From: Alteriqipengyuania halimionae
GTDB taxonomy: Bacteria > Pseudomonadota > Alphaproteobacteria > Sphingomonadales > Sphingomonadaceae
Assembly (NCBI RefSeq): GCF_009827575.1
Contig: NZ_WTYR01000001.1
Location: 1,178,001-1,242,000 of the forward strand
Direction of reading: 5' to 3'
Length of the DNA stretch: 64,000 nt
The notes below the pieces were generated by a model, which worked only from the letters and a program-made list of their open reading frames with translations, searched no databases and was not told where the DNA came from. Of this stretch, positions 41,063 through 50,700 are shown piece by piece (position 1 is the first letter of the stretch; every line of letters starts with the position of its first letter). The translations under genes were made by a program, and so were the position numbers.

Positions 41063-42190
41063 TCAGACGCGCATCGGCATCAGGACGTAGAGCGCAGGGC
41101 TGTTCTCATCCTTGCGGATCAAGGTCGGCGCGCCCGGATCGGCAAGGTGGAGTTCCACCGTGTCGCTGTCGATCTGGCCGAGGATATCCTTGAGGTAATT
41201 GGCATTAAAGCCGATCTCGAGACCCTCGGCGCCGTAATCCGCCTTCACTTCTTCGGTCGCCGTGCCGTTATCCGGGCTCGTGACCGATAGCGTGACCTTG
41301 TCGCTTTCAAGCGCCATCTTGACCGCGCGGGTCTTCTCGGTGGCGATCGTTGCGACACGATCGACGCCTGCATAGAACGTCTTCGGATCGATCTTGAGGA
41401 GCTTGTCGTTCCCGGTCGGGATGACGCGGCTGTAATCGGGGAACGTCCCGTCGATGAGCTTGCTGGTGAGGATGGTCCCACCCTCTCCGGCAAGTGTGAA
41501 GCGAACCTTGCTGGCCGACAGATCGACCTGCACATCACCGTCGAGCGATTCCTCGAGCAGTTTCCGCAATTCACCGATCGCCTTACGCGGCACGATCACA
41601 TCGGGCATGCCATCCGCACCGTCCGGACGATCGAGCGTGAAGCGCGCGAGGCGATGGCCGTCCGTGGCGGCGGCTTTCAGCACCGGGCCGTCCTCGTCTG
41701 CGACATGGAAGAAGATGCCGTTAAGGTAGTACCGCGTCTCTTCGGTGGAGATTGCGAACCGGGTGCGGTCGATCAGCTCGGCCAGCGTCTGCGCGGGAAG
41801 CGCGAAACTGGTCGGCAGATCACCCTCGGCGATGATCGGGAAATCGTCGCGCGGCAGAGTCGGCAGCTTGAACCGGCTGCGTCCTGCCTTGACGGTCATC
41901 CGTCCGTCGGCCGCTTCGAGGCTGACCTGGCTGCCATCGGGCAGCTTGCGCGCGATATCGAACAGCAGATGCGCCGAGACGGTGATCGCGCCGGGTGTTT
42001 CGACCGAGACGGCCTGCTGGCTCTCGACCACCTGCAGGTCGAGGTCGGTCGCCGTCACCTTGATCGTGCCGTCGCCCGATGCTTCGAACAGGACGTTCGC
42101 GAGGATCGGGATCGTGTTGCGCCGCTCGACCACGGACTGGACATGGCTGAGGCACCGCAAAAGCGTGGCGCGTTCGATCGTGGCTTTCAT
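41063..42190 (-). CDS. dnaN: DNA polymerase III sliding clamp (beta subunit)
   Basis: 375-aa beta clamp with three repeats of the clamp fold. It has MKATIERATLLRCLSHVQSVVERR at its start, TIPILANVL, the central FPDYSRVIPTGN motif and the C-terminal LMPMRV hydrophobic-groove end. It is not linked to dnaA, which is absent here. Confidence 0.97.
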   Translation of the reverse strand: MKATIERATLLRCLSHVQSVVERRNTIPILANVLFEASGDGTIKVTATDLDLQVVESQQAVSVETPGAITVSAHLLFDIARKLPDGSQVSLEAADGRMTVKAGRSRFKLPTLPRDDFPIIAEGDLPTSFALPAQTLAELIDRTRFAISTEETRYYLNGIFFHVADEDGPVLKAAATDGHRLARFTLDRPDGADGMPDVIVPRKAIGELRKLLEESLDGDVQVDLSASKVRFTLAGEGGTILTSKLIDGTFPDYSRVIPTGNDKLLKIDPKTFYAGVDRVATIATEKTRAVKMALESDKVTLSVTSPDNGTATEEVKADYGAEGLEIGFNANYLKDILGQIDSDTVELHLADPGAPTLIRKDENSPALYVLMPMRV

Positions 42191-42332
42191 GACTTGGCCC
42201 TATCCCTCTGGGCGCGAGACGGGCCGGAATCGCCCCTCAGCGCCGGAAAACATGACAATTACCCTTAACGGGTGCGATTGCTCGGGCAAGGTCGCCAGCG
42301 TGTTTTACGGGGTATCTTGGGGATAAACCCGA

Positions 42333-43085
42333 TCAACCCAGCATCGCCATGCCGCCGTTCACGTGCAGTGTCTGTCCCGTGACATAGCCCGCTTCCTTCG
42401 ACGACAGATAGGCGACGGCCGCGCCGATATCCCCACCCTCGCCCATGCGGCCCATCGGGATGCGGCCGTTGAGCGCTTCTTTCTGCGCGTCGGGAAGCAC
42501 ATCGGTCATCGGCGTGCGGATGAAACCGGGCGCGACGCAATTGGCGGTGATCCCGCGGCTGGCGACTTCCTGCGCGAAGCTCTTGGTCATGCCGGTGATC
42601 CCGGCCTTGGCAGCAGCGTAGTTCATTTGCCCCGGATTACCGGTCGTGCCGACAACGCTGGTGATGGTCACGATGCGACCGAATTTCGCCTTCATCATCG
42701 GGCGCGCGGCGGCGCGGATCAGGCGGAAGGTGGATTCGAGGTTGATCTTCATCACCTGATCCCACTCCTCGTCCTTCATCCGCATAGCGAGATTGTCGCG
42801 CGTGATGCCGGCATTGTTGACGAGGATATCGAGCTTGCCGAGCGTGTCGATCGTCGCCGGGATCAGCTCTTCGACGCTCTCGCTGTTGGAAAGGTCGCAG
42901 GTGATCTCGACATGATCGCCGCCGATCTCCTCATTGAGCTGCTCGCGAAACGCGCGCAGCTTTTCGCCATTAGAGCCCGACAGAGCGAGCCGCGCACCCT
43001 GCAATGCCAGCGCGCGGGCAATTTCCGAGCCGATGCCGCCCGATGCGCCGGTCACTAGCGCGGTCATTCCTTCAAGGCTGAACAT
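42333..43085 (-). CDS. fabG: 3-oxoacyl-ACP reductase FabG
   Basis: 250-aa SDR with TGASGGIG near residue 12, NNAG, active-site Ser in TSVVGTTG, and YAAAK, plus the FabG-type NCVAPGFIRTPMTD and C-terminal HVNGGMAM. It overlaps the fabD stop (ATGATG), confirming a fatty-acid synthesis pair. acpP and fabF are not in the window. Confidence 0.96.
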   Translation of the reverse strand: MFSLEGMTALVTGASGGIGSEIARALALQGARLALSGSNGEKLRAFREQLNEEIGGDHVEITCDLSNSESVEELIPATIDTLGKLDILVNNAGITRDNLAMRMKDEEWDQVMKINLESTFRLIRAAARPMMKAKFGRIVTITSVVGTTGNPGQMNYAAAKAGITGMTKSFAQEVASRGITANCVAPGFIRTPMTDVLPDAQKEALNGRIPMGRMGEGGDIGAAVAYLSSKEAGYVTGQTLHVNGGMAMLG

Positions 43086-44020
43086 CATCCCATCTCCTTC
43101 GCAAGCGCTTCGATATCTTCCATCGTGACCACCGAGGTCACCGTCACGTCGTCCACGGTGCGACCGATCATCGGACCGAGGACCTTGCCGCCCAGCTCGA
43201 CAAAATGGTTCACCCCCGCTTCCTTCATCGCGATCACGCTTTCGCGCCAACGAACACGGCCGGTGATTTGCTTCACCAGAAGCTCGCGGATGCGCGGCGG
43301 ATCGGTTTCGAGGGCGGCCGTCACGTTGGCATAGAGCGGTACGTGCGGCGCGCCGGGCGGCGTGTGTTCGAGCGCGCCCTGCATCGCGTCAGCCGCGGGC
43401 TGCATCAGCGAACTGTGGAACGGCGCCGAGACCGGCAGCTTCACACCGCGCTTGATGCCGTGTTCCTTCGCCAGGGCGATCGCGCGATCGATCGCGGCAA
43501 CGTGGCCCGACAGCACGACCTGGCCGGGATCGTTGTCATTGGCGATCTCGCACACTTCGCCCTCCGCAGCGGCGGCGGCGAGCGCTTCGGCCTTTTCGAG
43601 ATCGGCTCCGAGCAGAGCGCACATCGCGCCCTCGCCCACCGGAACGGCTTCCTGCATCGACTGGCCGCGCAGGCGCAGCAGGCGCGCGGTCGAGCCGAGA
43701 TCGAAGGCACCCGCAGCGGCCAGCGCGGAATATTCGCCAAGCGAGTGGCCTGCGACGCAATTCGCCTTGTCCGACAGCTTGATCCCGCCGTCCTCGAGCA
43801 CGCGGAGCACGGCGAGCGAATGGGCCATGATCGCGGGCTGGGCATTGGCGGTCAGCGTGAGCTCGTCTGCCGGGCCTTCGCGCATCAGGGCGAACAGTTT
43901 CTCGCTCAGCGCGTCGTCGACTTCCTCGAAAGTGTGGCGCGCGACAGCGCTGGCGTCGGCCAGTTCGGCGCCCATGCCGACCTTCTGGCTGCCCTGGCCG
44001 GGGAATACGAATGCAATCAT
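43085..44020 (-). CDS. fabD: Malonyl-CoA:ACP transacylase FabD
   Basis: 311-aa enzyme loading malonyl groups on ACP. FVFPGQGSQKVGMG N-terminus, active-site GHSLGEYSA with Ser near residue 94, and the His region APFHSSLM are conserved. It is the first gene of the fabD-fabG unit. Confidence 0.97.
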   Translation of the reverse strand: MIAFVFPGQGSQKVGMGAELADASAVARHTFEEVDDALSEKLFALMREGPADELTLTANAQPAIMAHSLAVLRVLEDGGIKLSDKANCVAGHSLGEYSALAAAGAFDLGSTARLLRLRGQSMQEAVPVGEGAMCALLGADLEKAEALAAAAAEGEVCEIANDNDPGQVVLSGHVAAIDRAIALAKEHGIKRGVKLPVSAPFHSSLMQPAADAMQGALEHTPPGAPHVPLYANVTAALETDPPRIRELLVKQITGRVRWRESVIAMKEAGVNHFVELGGKVLGPMIGRTVDDVTVTSVVTMEDIEALAKEMG

Positions 44021-44043
44021 GGTAACTCTCCTTGCGGCGCCGC

Positions 44044-44880
44044 CTATGCTCGCAAATCGCGACCCGCAAGTCCGAACGGCACGATCTTGTTGGCGGCGTC
44101 ATGACCGATATCGGCGCGGCCGAGATAGGGAACCCCCGTGCGTGCGCACCAGTCGCGCGCGATCGCGATCTCGTCGGTCCCGAAAGGGCGATCGTTTTCG
44201 GGCACGGCGGAAACGCGCCCCAAGCGCAGCCCGGCGATGCCGCGCACATGTTCGGTGACGTGGAACATCAGGCGGTCGACCGCATAGAGATGCTCACCCA
44301 CTTCCTCGACCAGCAACACGTGATCGGTGAGGTCGGGCATGAACTCGGTGCCGACCAGCATCGCCAAGGTCATCAGGTTGAACGCCGCCGCAGGGCGATC
44401 GTCGAGGTTCGGTTCGAGATCGTCGGGTGTCGAAGCACCGGTGAGGTAGCGCATTGCCCGCCGGATCACCTCGTCCCCCCCTTCGCGCCTGATATCGCCC
44501 ACGAGCGGGCCGTGGGCGGGCCTGCCGATCCCTTCGCGATAGAGCGCCCCCAGAAGCGTGCCGGTGTCCGAATAACCGAGATAGTCCTTCCCGCCTGCCG
44601 CTGCTTTCAGCCCGCCTATGGCTGCGCGCGCAATGCGATTCGATCCATAACCGCCCATCCCGAACCAGATCGCGTCGATATCCGGATCGTTGGCGCATTC
44701 GAGGAAGGCGGCAAGACGCGTTGCATCGTCGCCCGCGAAGTGCCCATCCTCGACAAAGCATTGTTCATGGAATTCGAGCGCGACCTCGGGAAACTCCTCC
44801 GCTGCCAGCGCTGCGACCTTGTCGGCGCGCGCGCGGCGCAGGGGCTTGCCCGGACAACAAATGGCGATCCGCGTGCTCAT
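44044..44880 (-). CDS. LD-carboxypeptidase (S66 family)
   Basis: 278-aa cytoplasmic S66 peptidase that trims the terminal D-Ala from recycled murein tetrapeptide. The nucleophile Ser is in LGYSDTG, with the GMGGYGSNR segment before it and the Glu/His pair region toward the C-terminus (GHDAANKIVPFG). It is divergent from an Mpl-type ligase across 138 bp; its product is the substrate of that enzyme. Confidence 0.9.
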   Translation of the reverse strand: MSTRIAICCPGKPLRRARADKVAALAAEEFPEVALEFHEQCFVEDGHFAGDDATRLAAFLECANDPDIDAIWFGMGGYGSNRIARAAIGGLKAAAGGKDYLGYSDTGTLLGALYREGIGRPAHGPLVGDIRREGGDEVIRRAMRYLTGASTPDDLEPNLDDRPAAAFNLMTLAMLVGTEFMPDLTDHVLLVEEVGEHLYAVDRLMFHVTEHVRGIAGLRLGRVSAVPENDRPFGTDEIAIARDWCARTGVPYLGRADIGHDAANKIVPFGLAGRDLRA

Positions 44881-45018
44881 GACCCGACCCTACCCTCTCT
44901 GGTCGGTGCCGCGAAAGCGGGAATTGAGCGCTATCACCGGCCACACCATGGACTCCCGCTTTGACCTCTGGTCAGTTTCACTTCCGCGGGTTTGACGAAT
45001 GAGTTAGGTCGCAACGCC

Positions 45019-46440
45019 ATGACCGACTTCCCCTCTCCCGACGAACTCTTCGCCCGCCCGTTTTTCTTCTGTGGAATCGGCGGCTCGGGCATGCTGCCTC
45101 TCGCGCAAATCCTGAAAGGTCGCGGCTGCGACATTGCGGGATCGGATCGCAGTTTCGACCAGGGGCGCACGCCTGAAAAATTCGCCGCGCTCGAACGTCA
45201 GGGCTTCGCGCTGCATCCGCAGGACGGCAGCGGGATCACCAGCGGCAATCAGGTGCTCGTCGCGTCTGCCGCGATCGAGGATACTGTCCCAGAAATCGCA
45301 AAAGCCAAGCAGCTCGGTTGCCTGCGCCTCACGCGTGCAGAGCTCAATTCGATCCTCTTCAACACCAGCGGAGCCGGAATCGGCGTGGCCGGCACCAGCG
45401 GCAAATCGACCGTTACCGCCATGTTGGGCTGGATCCTCCACGCCACCGCGCGCGAGCCGACGATCATGAATGGCGCGGTGATGAAGAACTTCGTCTCCGA
45501 AGAGCGTCCCTTCGCCAGCGCGGTGGTCGGCGGGCAATCTCTCTACGTCAGCGAAGTCGACGAAAGCGACGGCTCGATCGCGCTCTATCGCCCGGCAGTG
45601 GGCGTGTTGCTCAACGTCTCGCTCGACCACAAATCGATGGAGGAATTGCGCGCGCTGTTTGGCGATTTCCTCGAACGCAGCCGGATTTCGGTGATCAATG
45701 CCGATGACGAGGAAGCGGTCGCCCTGCTCCCGCGCGCCAACGAGGTGATTACCTTCGCCCTGAACCAGGAGCGCGCACAAATCGGTATCGTGCCGGGCAG
45801 CCATGCCGACGGTCCGACCCAGCAGGCTGCGCTGGTGATCGATCGCCACGATGGCAGCACACACCCTCTGCGCCTTGCCATGCCCGGGCGGCACAACCTC
45901 GCCAATGCCCTGGCAGCCATTGCAAGCGCAGCGGCGGCGGGCGTGCCGGTCGCGGCTTCGGTCGAGGCACTGGCAGGTTTCGCAGGGCTGGCCCGCCGGT
46001 TCGATATCGTCGGCAGTGCGAACGGCGTGACCGTGATCGACGATTTCGGCCACAACCCGGAGAAATGCGCCGCGACCTTGAAGACGCTAAAGGCGCACCC
46101 GGGCCGCGTGATCGCGTTCTTCCAGCCCCATGGCTATGGCCCGTTGCGCCAGATGGGCCATGAACTGGCCGAGACCTTCGCCCGCGAACTGGGCAAGGAC
46201 GATGTGACGATATTCTCCGACCCGGTCTATTTCGGCGGTACCGTCGATCGCAGCGAGGGCAGCGAGCGGATCGTGGCGATGATCACGGACGCCGGAGGCA
46301 ATGCAGAACATATCGCGAGCCGCGAGGATTGCGGTTCGCGGATCGTCGAGATCGCCCAGCCCGGAAATCGCATCGTGATCATGGGTGCGCGCGACGATAC
46401 GCTGAGCGAATTCGCAAAGGATCTACTAGGAAAACTCTAA
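45019..46440 (+). CDS. Mur ligase of the Mpl/MurC type (murein tripeptide ligase)
   Basis: 473 aa: N-terminal FFFCGIGGSGMLPLA Rossmann segment, ATP-binding GTSGKST, the DESDGSIALYRP and NVSLDHKSMEEL motifs, and a C-terminal domain starting VTVIDDFGHNPEKC. Mpl joins recycled L-Ala-gamma-D-Glu-DAP tripeptide to UDP-MurNAc. The isolated position next to an LD-carboxypeptidase favours Mpl over MurC. ATG 45019 was chosen over an upstream GTG-initiated extension at 44992. Confidence 0.88.
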   Translation: MTDFPSPDELFARPFFFCGIGGSGMLPLAQILKGRGCDIAGSDRSFDQGRTPEKFAALERQGFALHPQDGSGITSGNQVLVASAAIEDTVPEIAKAKQLGCLRLTRAELNSILFNTSGAGIGVAGTSGKSTVTAMLGWILHATAREPTIMNGAVMKNFVSEERPFASAVVGGQSLYVSEVDESDGSIALYRPAVGVLLNVSLDHKSMEELRALFGDFLERSRISVINADDEEAVALLPRANEVITFALNQERAQIGIVPGSHADGPTQQAALVIDRHDGSTHPLRLAMPGRHNLANALAAIASAAAAGVPVAASVEALAGFAGLARRFDIVGSANGVTVIDDFGHNPEKCAATLKTLKAHPGRVIAFFQPHGYGPLRQMGHELAETFARELGKDDVTIFSDPVYFGGTVDRSEGSERIVAMITDAGGNAEHIASREDCGSRIVEIAQPGNRIVIMGARDDTLSEFAKDLLGKL

Positions 46441-46470
46441 ACTCCGTCGTTCCCGATGACGGGTGGAGGC

Positions 46471-47418
46471 CTAGTGCGCTCCGTCGCTGCCGACCTTGAA
46501 CACCTTGTGCAGAATCACCGCGATCACCGCGCCCACGCCGAGTGCCGCAACGGCGGAATAGGCCGCGTAGGTCGCCCAGCCCAGAATCCCCGACAGCGCT
46601 CCGGTCGCGTACTCGACCGCATGCTGCATGCCGTGCCCGATATCGGCCGGCGCGTGCCAGCCTAGTTCCTCGAGGCCGTGCAACAGGATTCCGCCGCCGA
46701 CCCACAGCATCGCGATCGTGCCGATGAACGACAGCGCGGTCAGCAGTTTGGGCATGGCGTTGACGAGGAAGGTGCCGAACTTGCTGGCGAAGTTCCCCGG
46801 CTGTTCTGCAAGGTGCAGACCGATATCGTCCATCTTCACGATCAATGCGACTGCGCCATAGACGGCCACCGTCACGCCAATGCCGACCAGTGCCAGGACG
46901 ATGGCGCGCGTCAGAAGCGTATCCGCCGCGACTTCGTTCAGGGTGATCGCCATAATTTCGGCAGAGAGAATGAGGTCCGTGCGGATCGCGCCTGCCGTCC
47001 GCTCCTTCTCGAATTTGACCGGGTCCTCGATCTTGTCTTCGAGCGTTTTGCCGTGCTTCTTGCCACCCAGCTTTTCGAGGACTTTCTCGGCACCTTCATA
47101 CGAAAGATAAAACCCGCCTAGCATCAGGATCGGAATGATCGCCCAAGGCAGAAACTCCGATAGCAGGAGCGCGCCTGGCAGCAGGAAGATCAGCTTGTTC
47201 TTGAAGCTGCCCTTGGTGATGTTCCAGATCAGCGGCAGTTCACGGTCGGGCGTGAGGCCGGTCACATAGGACGGCGTCACCGCCGCATCGTCGATCACCA
47301 CGCCTGCGGTTTTCGAGCCAGCGCGGCCCGCCGCGACCGCGACATCGTCCACGCTCGCCGCCGCCGCGCGCGCGATCACCGCGACATCGTCAAGCAAGGC
47401 TGTCAAACCACCAGGCAT
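46471..47418 (-). CDS. DUF808 (YedI-like) inner-membrane protein
   Basis: 315-aa protein matching the DUF808 family: N-terminal GGLTALLDDVAVIARAAAASVDDVA, the VVIDDAAVTPSYVTGL segment, then five to six membrane helices. Function of the family is unknown. It ends convergent to the Mur ligase, 30 bp away. Confidence 0.88.
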   Translation of the reverse strand: MPGGLTALLDDVAVIARAAAASVDDVAVAAGRAGSKTAGVVIDDAAVTPSYVTGLTPDRELPLIWNITKGSFKNKLIFLLPGALLLSEFLPWAIIPILMLGGFYLSYEGAEKVLEKLGGKKHGKTLEDKIEDPVKFEKERTAGAIRTDLILSAEIMAITLNEVAADTLLTRAIVLALVGIGVTVAVYGAVALIVKMDDIGLHLAEQPGNFASKFGTFLVNAMPKLLTALSFIGTIAMLWVGGGILLHGLEELGWHAPADIGHGMQHAVEYATGALSGILGWATYAAYSAVAALGVGAVIAVILHKVFKVGSDGAH

Positions 47419-47846
47419 TCGTCTCTCCTTAAGCGAACCGTGATCGCCTAGCCCGCACTGCGGGCGAAGCACAAGGGCGCCTTGCGCTGTCCTACACGCT
47501 TCGGGAAGCGTAATGCGGCAGGATGATTCCTGAGCGCTCCCGATATGCGAGGCAGACTATGCTCCCGAGCGTTTTGGGGGTGTGGCCGCACGATCCGCGA
47601 AAGGTTACACACCACGGGGCTATTTCGCCGATAGATAGCTGTTATAGAAGCCCTTGCCCATCGATCGGACTTTTGCAAAAGGACGCGGTCACCGTAACAC
47701 CGGTTCGCCGTTTCGGGCTTGCAAAACGCGCGTATCGCGCTATGTGCGCGCCTTCCCTGCACCAGCGGGGAAATCCAAGAAAGCCGGAGGGGCCCCGCGA
47801 TCCGCGCGGACAAGCCAGCGATCGGCATGAACTGAAAGGAAGACGC
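47419..47846. other. 428-bp gap between DUF808 gene and rpsF
   Basis: No gene is supported here. Hairpins are visible at 47451-47465 (GCCCGC/GCGGGC, 3-nt loop) and 47496-47511 (ACGCTT/AAGCGT, 4-nt loop). The right end holds the candidate rpsF promoter and a GC-rich leader of about 100 nt. The leader may carry the S6:S18-type autoregulatory fold; I could not confirm its secondary structure by eye. Confidence 0.5.
47719..47746 (+). promoter_or_regulatory. Candidate rpsF operon promoter
   Basis: TTGCAA (47719-47724) and TATGTG (47741-47746) are separated by 16 bp and lie about 100 bp before rpsF, a plausible sigma-70 promoter with a long leader. Confidence 0.42.
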
Positions 47847-48200
47847 ATGGCTCTTTACGAGCACGTGTTTCTTGCGCGACAGGATCTGAGCCAGGCTCAG
47901 GTCGACGCTCTGGCCGCGCAAGCCACCGAAATCATCGAGAAGAACGACGGCAAGGTCACCAAGACGGAGACCTGGGGCCTCAAGAATCTCGCCTATAAGA
48001 TCGATCGTAACCGCAAGGCGCACTTCGTCATGCTGAACATCGAAGGCCCCGGCTCGGTCGTTGCCGAGCTCGAGCGCCAGACCCGCATCAACGAAGACGT
48101 GCTGCGCTTCCTCACGATCAAGGTGGAAGAGCACGAAGAAGGCCCGTCGGTCATGATGCGCAAGAACGATCGCGATCGCAAACGCCGGGGAGACAATTAA
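47847..48200 (+). CDS. rpsF: 30S ribosomal protein S6
   Basis: 117-aa S6 ([45 protein letters not shown]). GAAAGGAAG ribosome-binding site. Its TAA shares one base with the rpsR ATG. Confidence 0.98.
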   Translation: MALYEHVFLARQDLSQAQVDALAAQATEIIEKNDGKVTKTETWGLKNLAYKIDRNRKAHFVMLNIEGPGSVVAELERQTRINEDVLRFLTIKVEEHEEGPSVMMRKNDRDRKRRGDN

Positions 48201-48424
48201 TGGCTCGTCCGTTTTTCCGCCGCCGCAAGTCCTGCCCCTTCTCGGGCAAGGATGCGCCGACCATCGATTACAAGGATGTGCGCCTGCTTCAGGGTTTCAT
48301 GTCCGAACGCGGCAAGATCGTGCCTTCGCGCATCACCGCCGTTTCCGCCAAGAAGCAGCGTGAACTGGCCAAGGCCATCAAGCGCGCGCGTCACCTGGGC
48401 CTGCTGCCCTACCTCGTGAAGTAA
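48200..48424 (+). CDS. rpsR: 30S ribosomal protein S18
   Basis: 74-aa S18 with [19 protein letters not shown] and the C-terminal [21 protein letters not shown] signature. Coupled to rpsF; S6 and S18 form a heterodimer in the 30S platform. Confidence 0.98.
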   Translation: MARPFFRRRKSCPFSGKDAPTIDYKDVRLLQGFMSERGKIVPSRITAVSAKKQRELAKAIKRARHLGLLPYLVK

Positions 48425-48436
48425 GGAGAAGACATC

Positions 48437-49078
48437 ATGGATATCATTCTCCTCCAGCGGATCGAGAAGCTCGGCACCATCGGTGACGTCGTGACCGTCA
48501 AGGACGGCTACGCGCGCAACTACCTGCTGCCGAACAAGAAGGCGCTCCGCGCCAACGAAGCCAACAAGAAGGTCTTCGAAGCGAATCGCGAGCGTCTCGA
48601 GAAAGAGAACGCCGAGCGTCGTACCGAAGCCGAAACGGCCGGTGAAAAGGTCGCGGGCACCGAGATCGTCCTGATCCGTGCTTCGTCCAACTCGGGCCAG
48701 CTTTACGGTTCGGTCAACGTGCGCGACATCGTCGCGGGCCTCGAAGAAAAGGGCCACGAGATCGACAAGAAGCAGGTCATCATGGGCAACCCGATCAAGA
48801 CGCTCGGGATGCACGATGTCCGCATCGACCTCCACCCGGAAGTCTCGGTCACGATCAAGGCCAACGTTGCCCGTTCGGACGACGAAGCCGAACTGCAGGC
48901 GCAGGGCGTCGACGTGATGGCGCAGATGTTCGAAGAGGACAATGTGCCCGCGTCGTTCACCGAAGAGCGTGATCCGAATGCCGAGCCGGGCGAAATTCCG
49001 GCCGAGATGCTCGAAGACGGCGTCGAAGCCGAAACGATCGAAGGCGAAGAGACTTCGGAAGAAACCACCGAAGGCTGA
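48437..49078 (+). CDS. rplI: 50S ribosomal protein L9, long C-terminal form
   Basis: 213-aa L9: N-terminal [32 protein letters not shown], connecting helix, C-terminal domain to about residue 150. It then has an extra acidic tail of about 60 residues (Glu-rich, ending in the region [11 protein letters not shown]), as in several sphingomonads. An AAGGAGAAG site is present. Confidence 0.97.
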   Translation: MDIILLQRIEKLGTIGDVVTVKDGYARNYLLPNKKALRANEANKKVFEANRERLEKENAERRTEAETAGEKVAGTEIVLIRASSNSGQLYGSVNVRDIVAGLEEKGHEIDKKQVIMGNPIKTLGMHDVRIDLHPEVSVTIKANVARSDDEAELQAQGVDVMAQMFEEDNVPASFTEERDPNAEPGEIPAEMLEDGVEAETIEGEETSEETTEG

Positions 49079-49099
49079 ACGCTTTATCGGCGAAAATCG

Positions 49100-49134
49100 A
49101 AGGGGCGCGGTCCGGCAAGGATCGCGCCCCTTTG
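49100..49134 (+). terminator. Rho-independent terminator after rplI
   Basis: AAGGGGCGCG (49100-49109) pairs with CGCGCCCCTT (49123-49132), followed by T residues; 21 bp after the rplI stop. Confidence 0.85.
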
Positions 49135-49166
49135 CTTTGTCACATTGCTATGGCTATTAGCCCGCG

Positions 49167-50606
49167 ATGCAAACGACCAAGACCATTATCGAAGACCTCC
49201 AGCGCCTCTACGACGAGGCCGTAGGCACCCTCCAGTCCGACATCGCGGCCTATGCCGATAACGGCACGATCCCGCCCGACAGCCGCCGCCAGGACAATGC
49301 GTGGTGCTATCCCGAATTGCGCGTACAGTACCGGGGTGGCGAAGCGGCAGGCGGTTTCGGGCGCAGCTTCGGCCGTCTGAACGAAGCCGGCACCTATGCC
49401 ACCACCATCACCAAACCCGCTCTGTTCGGCGATTATCTCGAAGAACAGCTCGGCCTGCTCGAAGCCGATTACGAGGTCGAAATCTCGACCGGGCGCTCGT
49501 CCCAGCCGATTCCGTTTCCCTATGTGCTGGACGGATCGGCGGGCGCGGCGATGGCTTCGGTCAATCCCAATGAACTCGCGCGGTATTTTCCCTCGACCGA
49601 GCTCGCCGATATCGGTGACGAGCTCGCCGACGGCTTTGACATGCAGGAGCCCGACTTTCCGAAGCCGCTCTCGCTGTTCGATGGATTGCGGACCGATTTC
49701 AGCCTCGCGCGGCTGGCGCATTATACCGGCACCAGCCCCGATCATTTCCAGCGCTTCATCCTGTTCACCAACTACCACCGCTATGTCGATGAATTCGTCG
49801 ACTGGGCGGGCTCGCAATTGGGCAGCAAAGGCTACAAGGCTCTGCACGGCGCGGGCGGGCTGCATCTCGACAGTGCGACTGCCAATGCGCGCAACCTGCT
49901 GTCCGACACGGCCTGGCGGCGGCACCAGATGCCCGCCTATCATCTCGTCGGGGAAGATCGCGGCGGGATCACGCTAGTGAATATCGGCGTCGGCCCTTCG
50001 AATGCGAAGACCATTTGCGATCACCTCGCGGTGCTGCGGCCCGAAGCATGGTTGATGATCGGCCACTGCGGCGGTTTGCGCCCGAGCCAGAAGATCGGCG
50101 ACTATGTGCTCGCACATGCCTATCTGCGTGACGATCACGTGCTCGATCCGGTTCTGCCGCCGGAGATTCCCCTCCCCGCAATCGCCGAAGTCCAGCAGGC
50201 GCTTGGCAAGGCGGCAGAGGAAGTTTCGGGCGAACAAGGCAGCGACCTCAAGAAGCGCATGCGCACCGGGACCGTCGTGACCACCGACGATCGCAATTGG
50301 GAGCTGCGCTACACCAGCTCGGCCCGGCGCCTGTCGCTAAGCCGCGCGGTCGGCATCGACATGGAAAGCGCCACCATCAGCGCGCAAGGTTATCGTTTCC
50401 GCGTGCCCTATGGCACATTGCTCTGCGTCAGCGACAAACCGCTCCACGGCGAGATCAAGCTGCCCGGCCAAGCCAACAAGTTTTACGAGGAAGCGATCGC
50501 CGCACATTTGCAGATCGGTGTTCGCACCTGTGAATTGCTACGCGCCGAAGGGCCGCGCCTGCACAGCCGCAAACTGCGCGCATTCAACGAGCCGCCGTTT
50601 CGCTGA
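49167..50606 (+). CDS. amn: AMP nucleosidase
   Basis: 479-aa enzyme hydrolysing AMP to adenine and ribose-5-phosphate. N-terminal AMP nucleosidase domain (YCYPELR-like segment WCYPELRVQYRG, FTNYHRYVDEFV), then a nucleoside-phosphorylase-like catalytic half (NIGVGPSNAKTICDHLAVLRP, MIGHCGGLRPSQKIGDYVLAH, GIDMESATISAQGYRFRVPYGTLLCVSDKP). Full length. Confidence 0.96.
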   Translation: MQTTKTIIEDLQRLYDEAVGTLQSDIAAYADNGTIPPDSRRQDNAWCYPELRVQYRGGEAAGGFGRSFGRLNEAGTYATTITKPALFGDYLEEQLGLLEADYEVEISTGRSSQPIPFPYVLDGSAGAAMASVNPNELARYFPSTELADIGDELADGFDMQEPDFPKPLSLFDGLRTDFSLARLAHYTGTSPDHFQRFILFTNYHRYVDEFVDWAGSQLGSKGYKALHGAGGLHLDSATANARNLLSDTAWRRHQMPAYHLVGEDRGGITLVNIGVGPSNAKTICDHLAVLRPEAWLMIGHCGGLRPSQKIGDYVLAHAYLRDDHVLDPVLPPEIPLPAIAEVQQALGKAAEEVSGEQGSDLKKRMRTGTVVTTDDRNWELRYTSSARRLSLSRAVGIDMESATISAQGYRFRVPYGTLLCVSDKPLHGEIKLPGQANKFYEEAIAAHLQIGVRTCELLRAEGPRLHSRKLRAFNEPPFR

Positions 50607-50612
50607 CCCACT

Positions 50613-50638
50613 TTTCGTTCGGTCGACCGGACGCGAAA
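50613..50638. other. Palindromic hairpin after amn
   Basis: CGGTCGACCG (50620-50629) is a perfect palindrome inside a longer imperfect stem from TTTCG to CGAAA. It lies in the amn / diguanylate-cyclase gap. It may end amn transcription though it lacks a T run, or serve as an operator for the cyclase. Confidence 0.35.
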
Positions 50639-50700
50639 TATCGGCGTAACTCCATCGGGTTAACCAAATGTCAGGCCCTGCTATCTAGAGGCAGAGACGT

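Noticed and set aside
47419-47846. tRNA or small RNA gene in the gap before rpsF
   Set aside because: Hairpins exist but no cloverleaf, no TTCGA-type T-arm and no promoter-terminator pair could be assembled.
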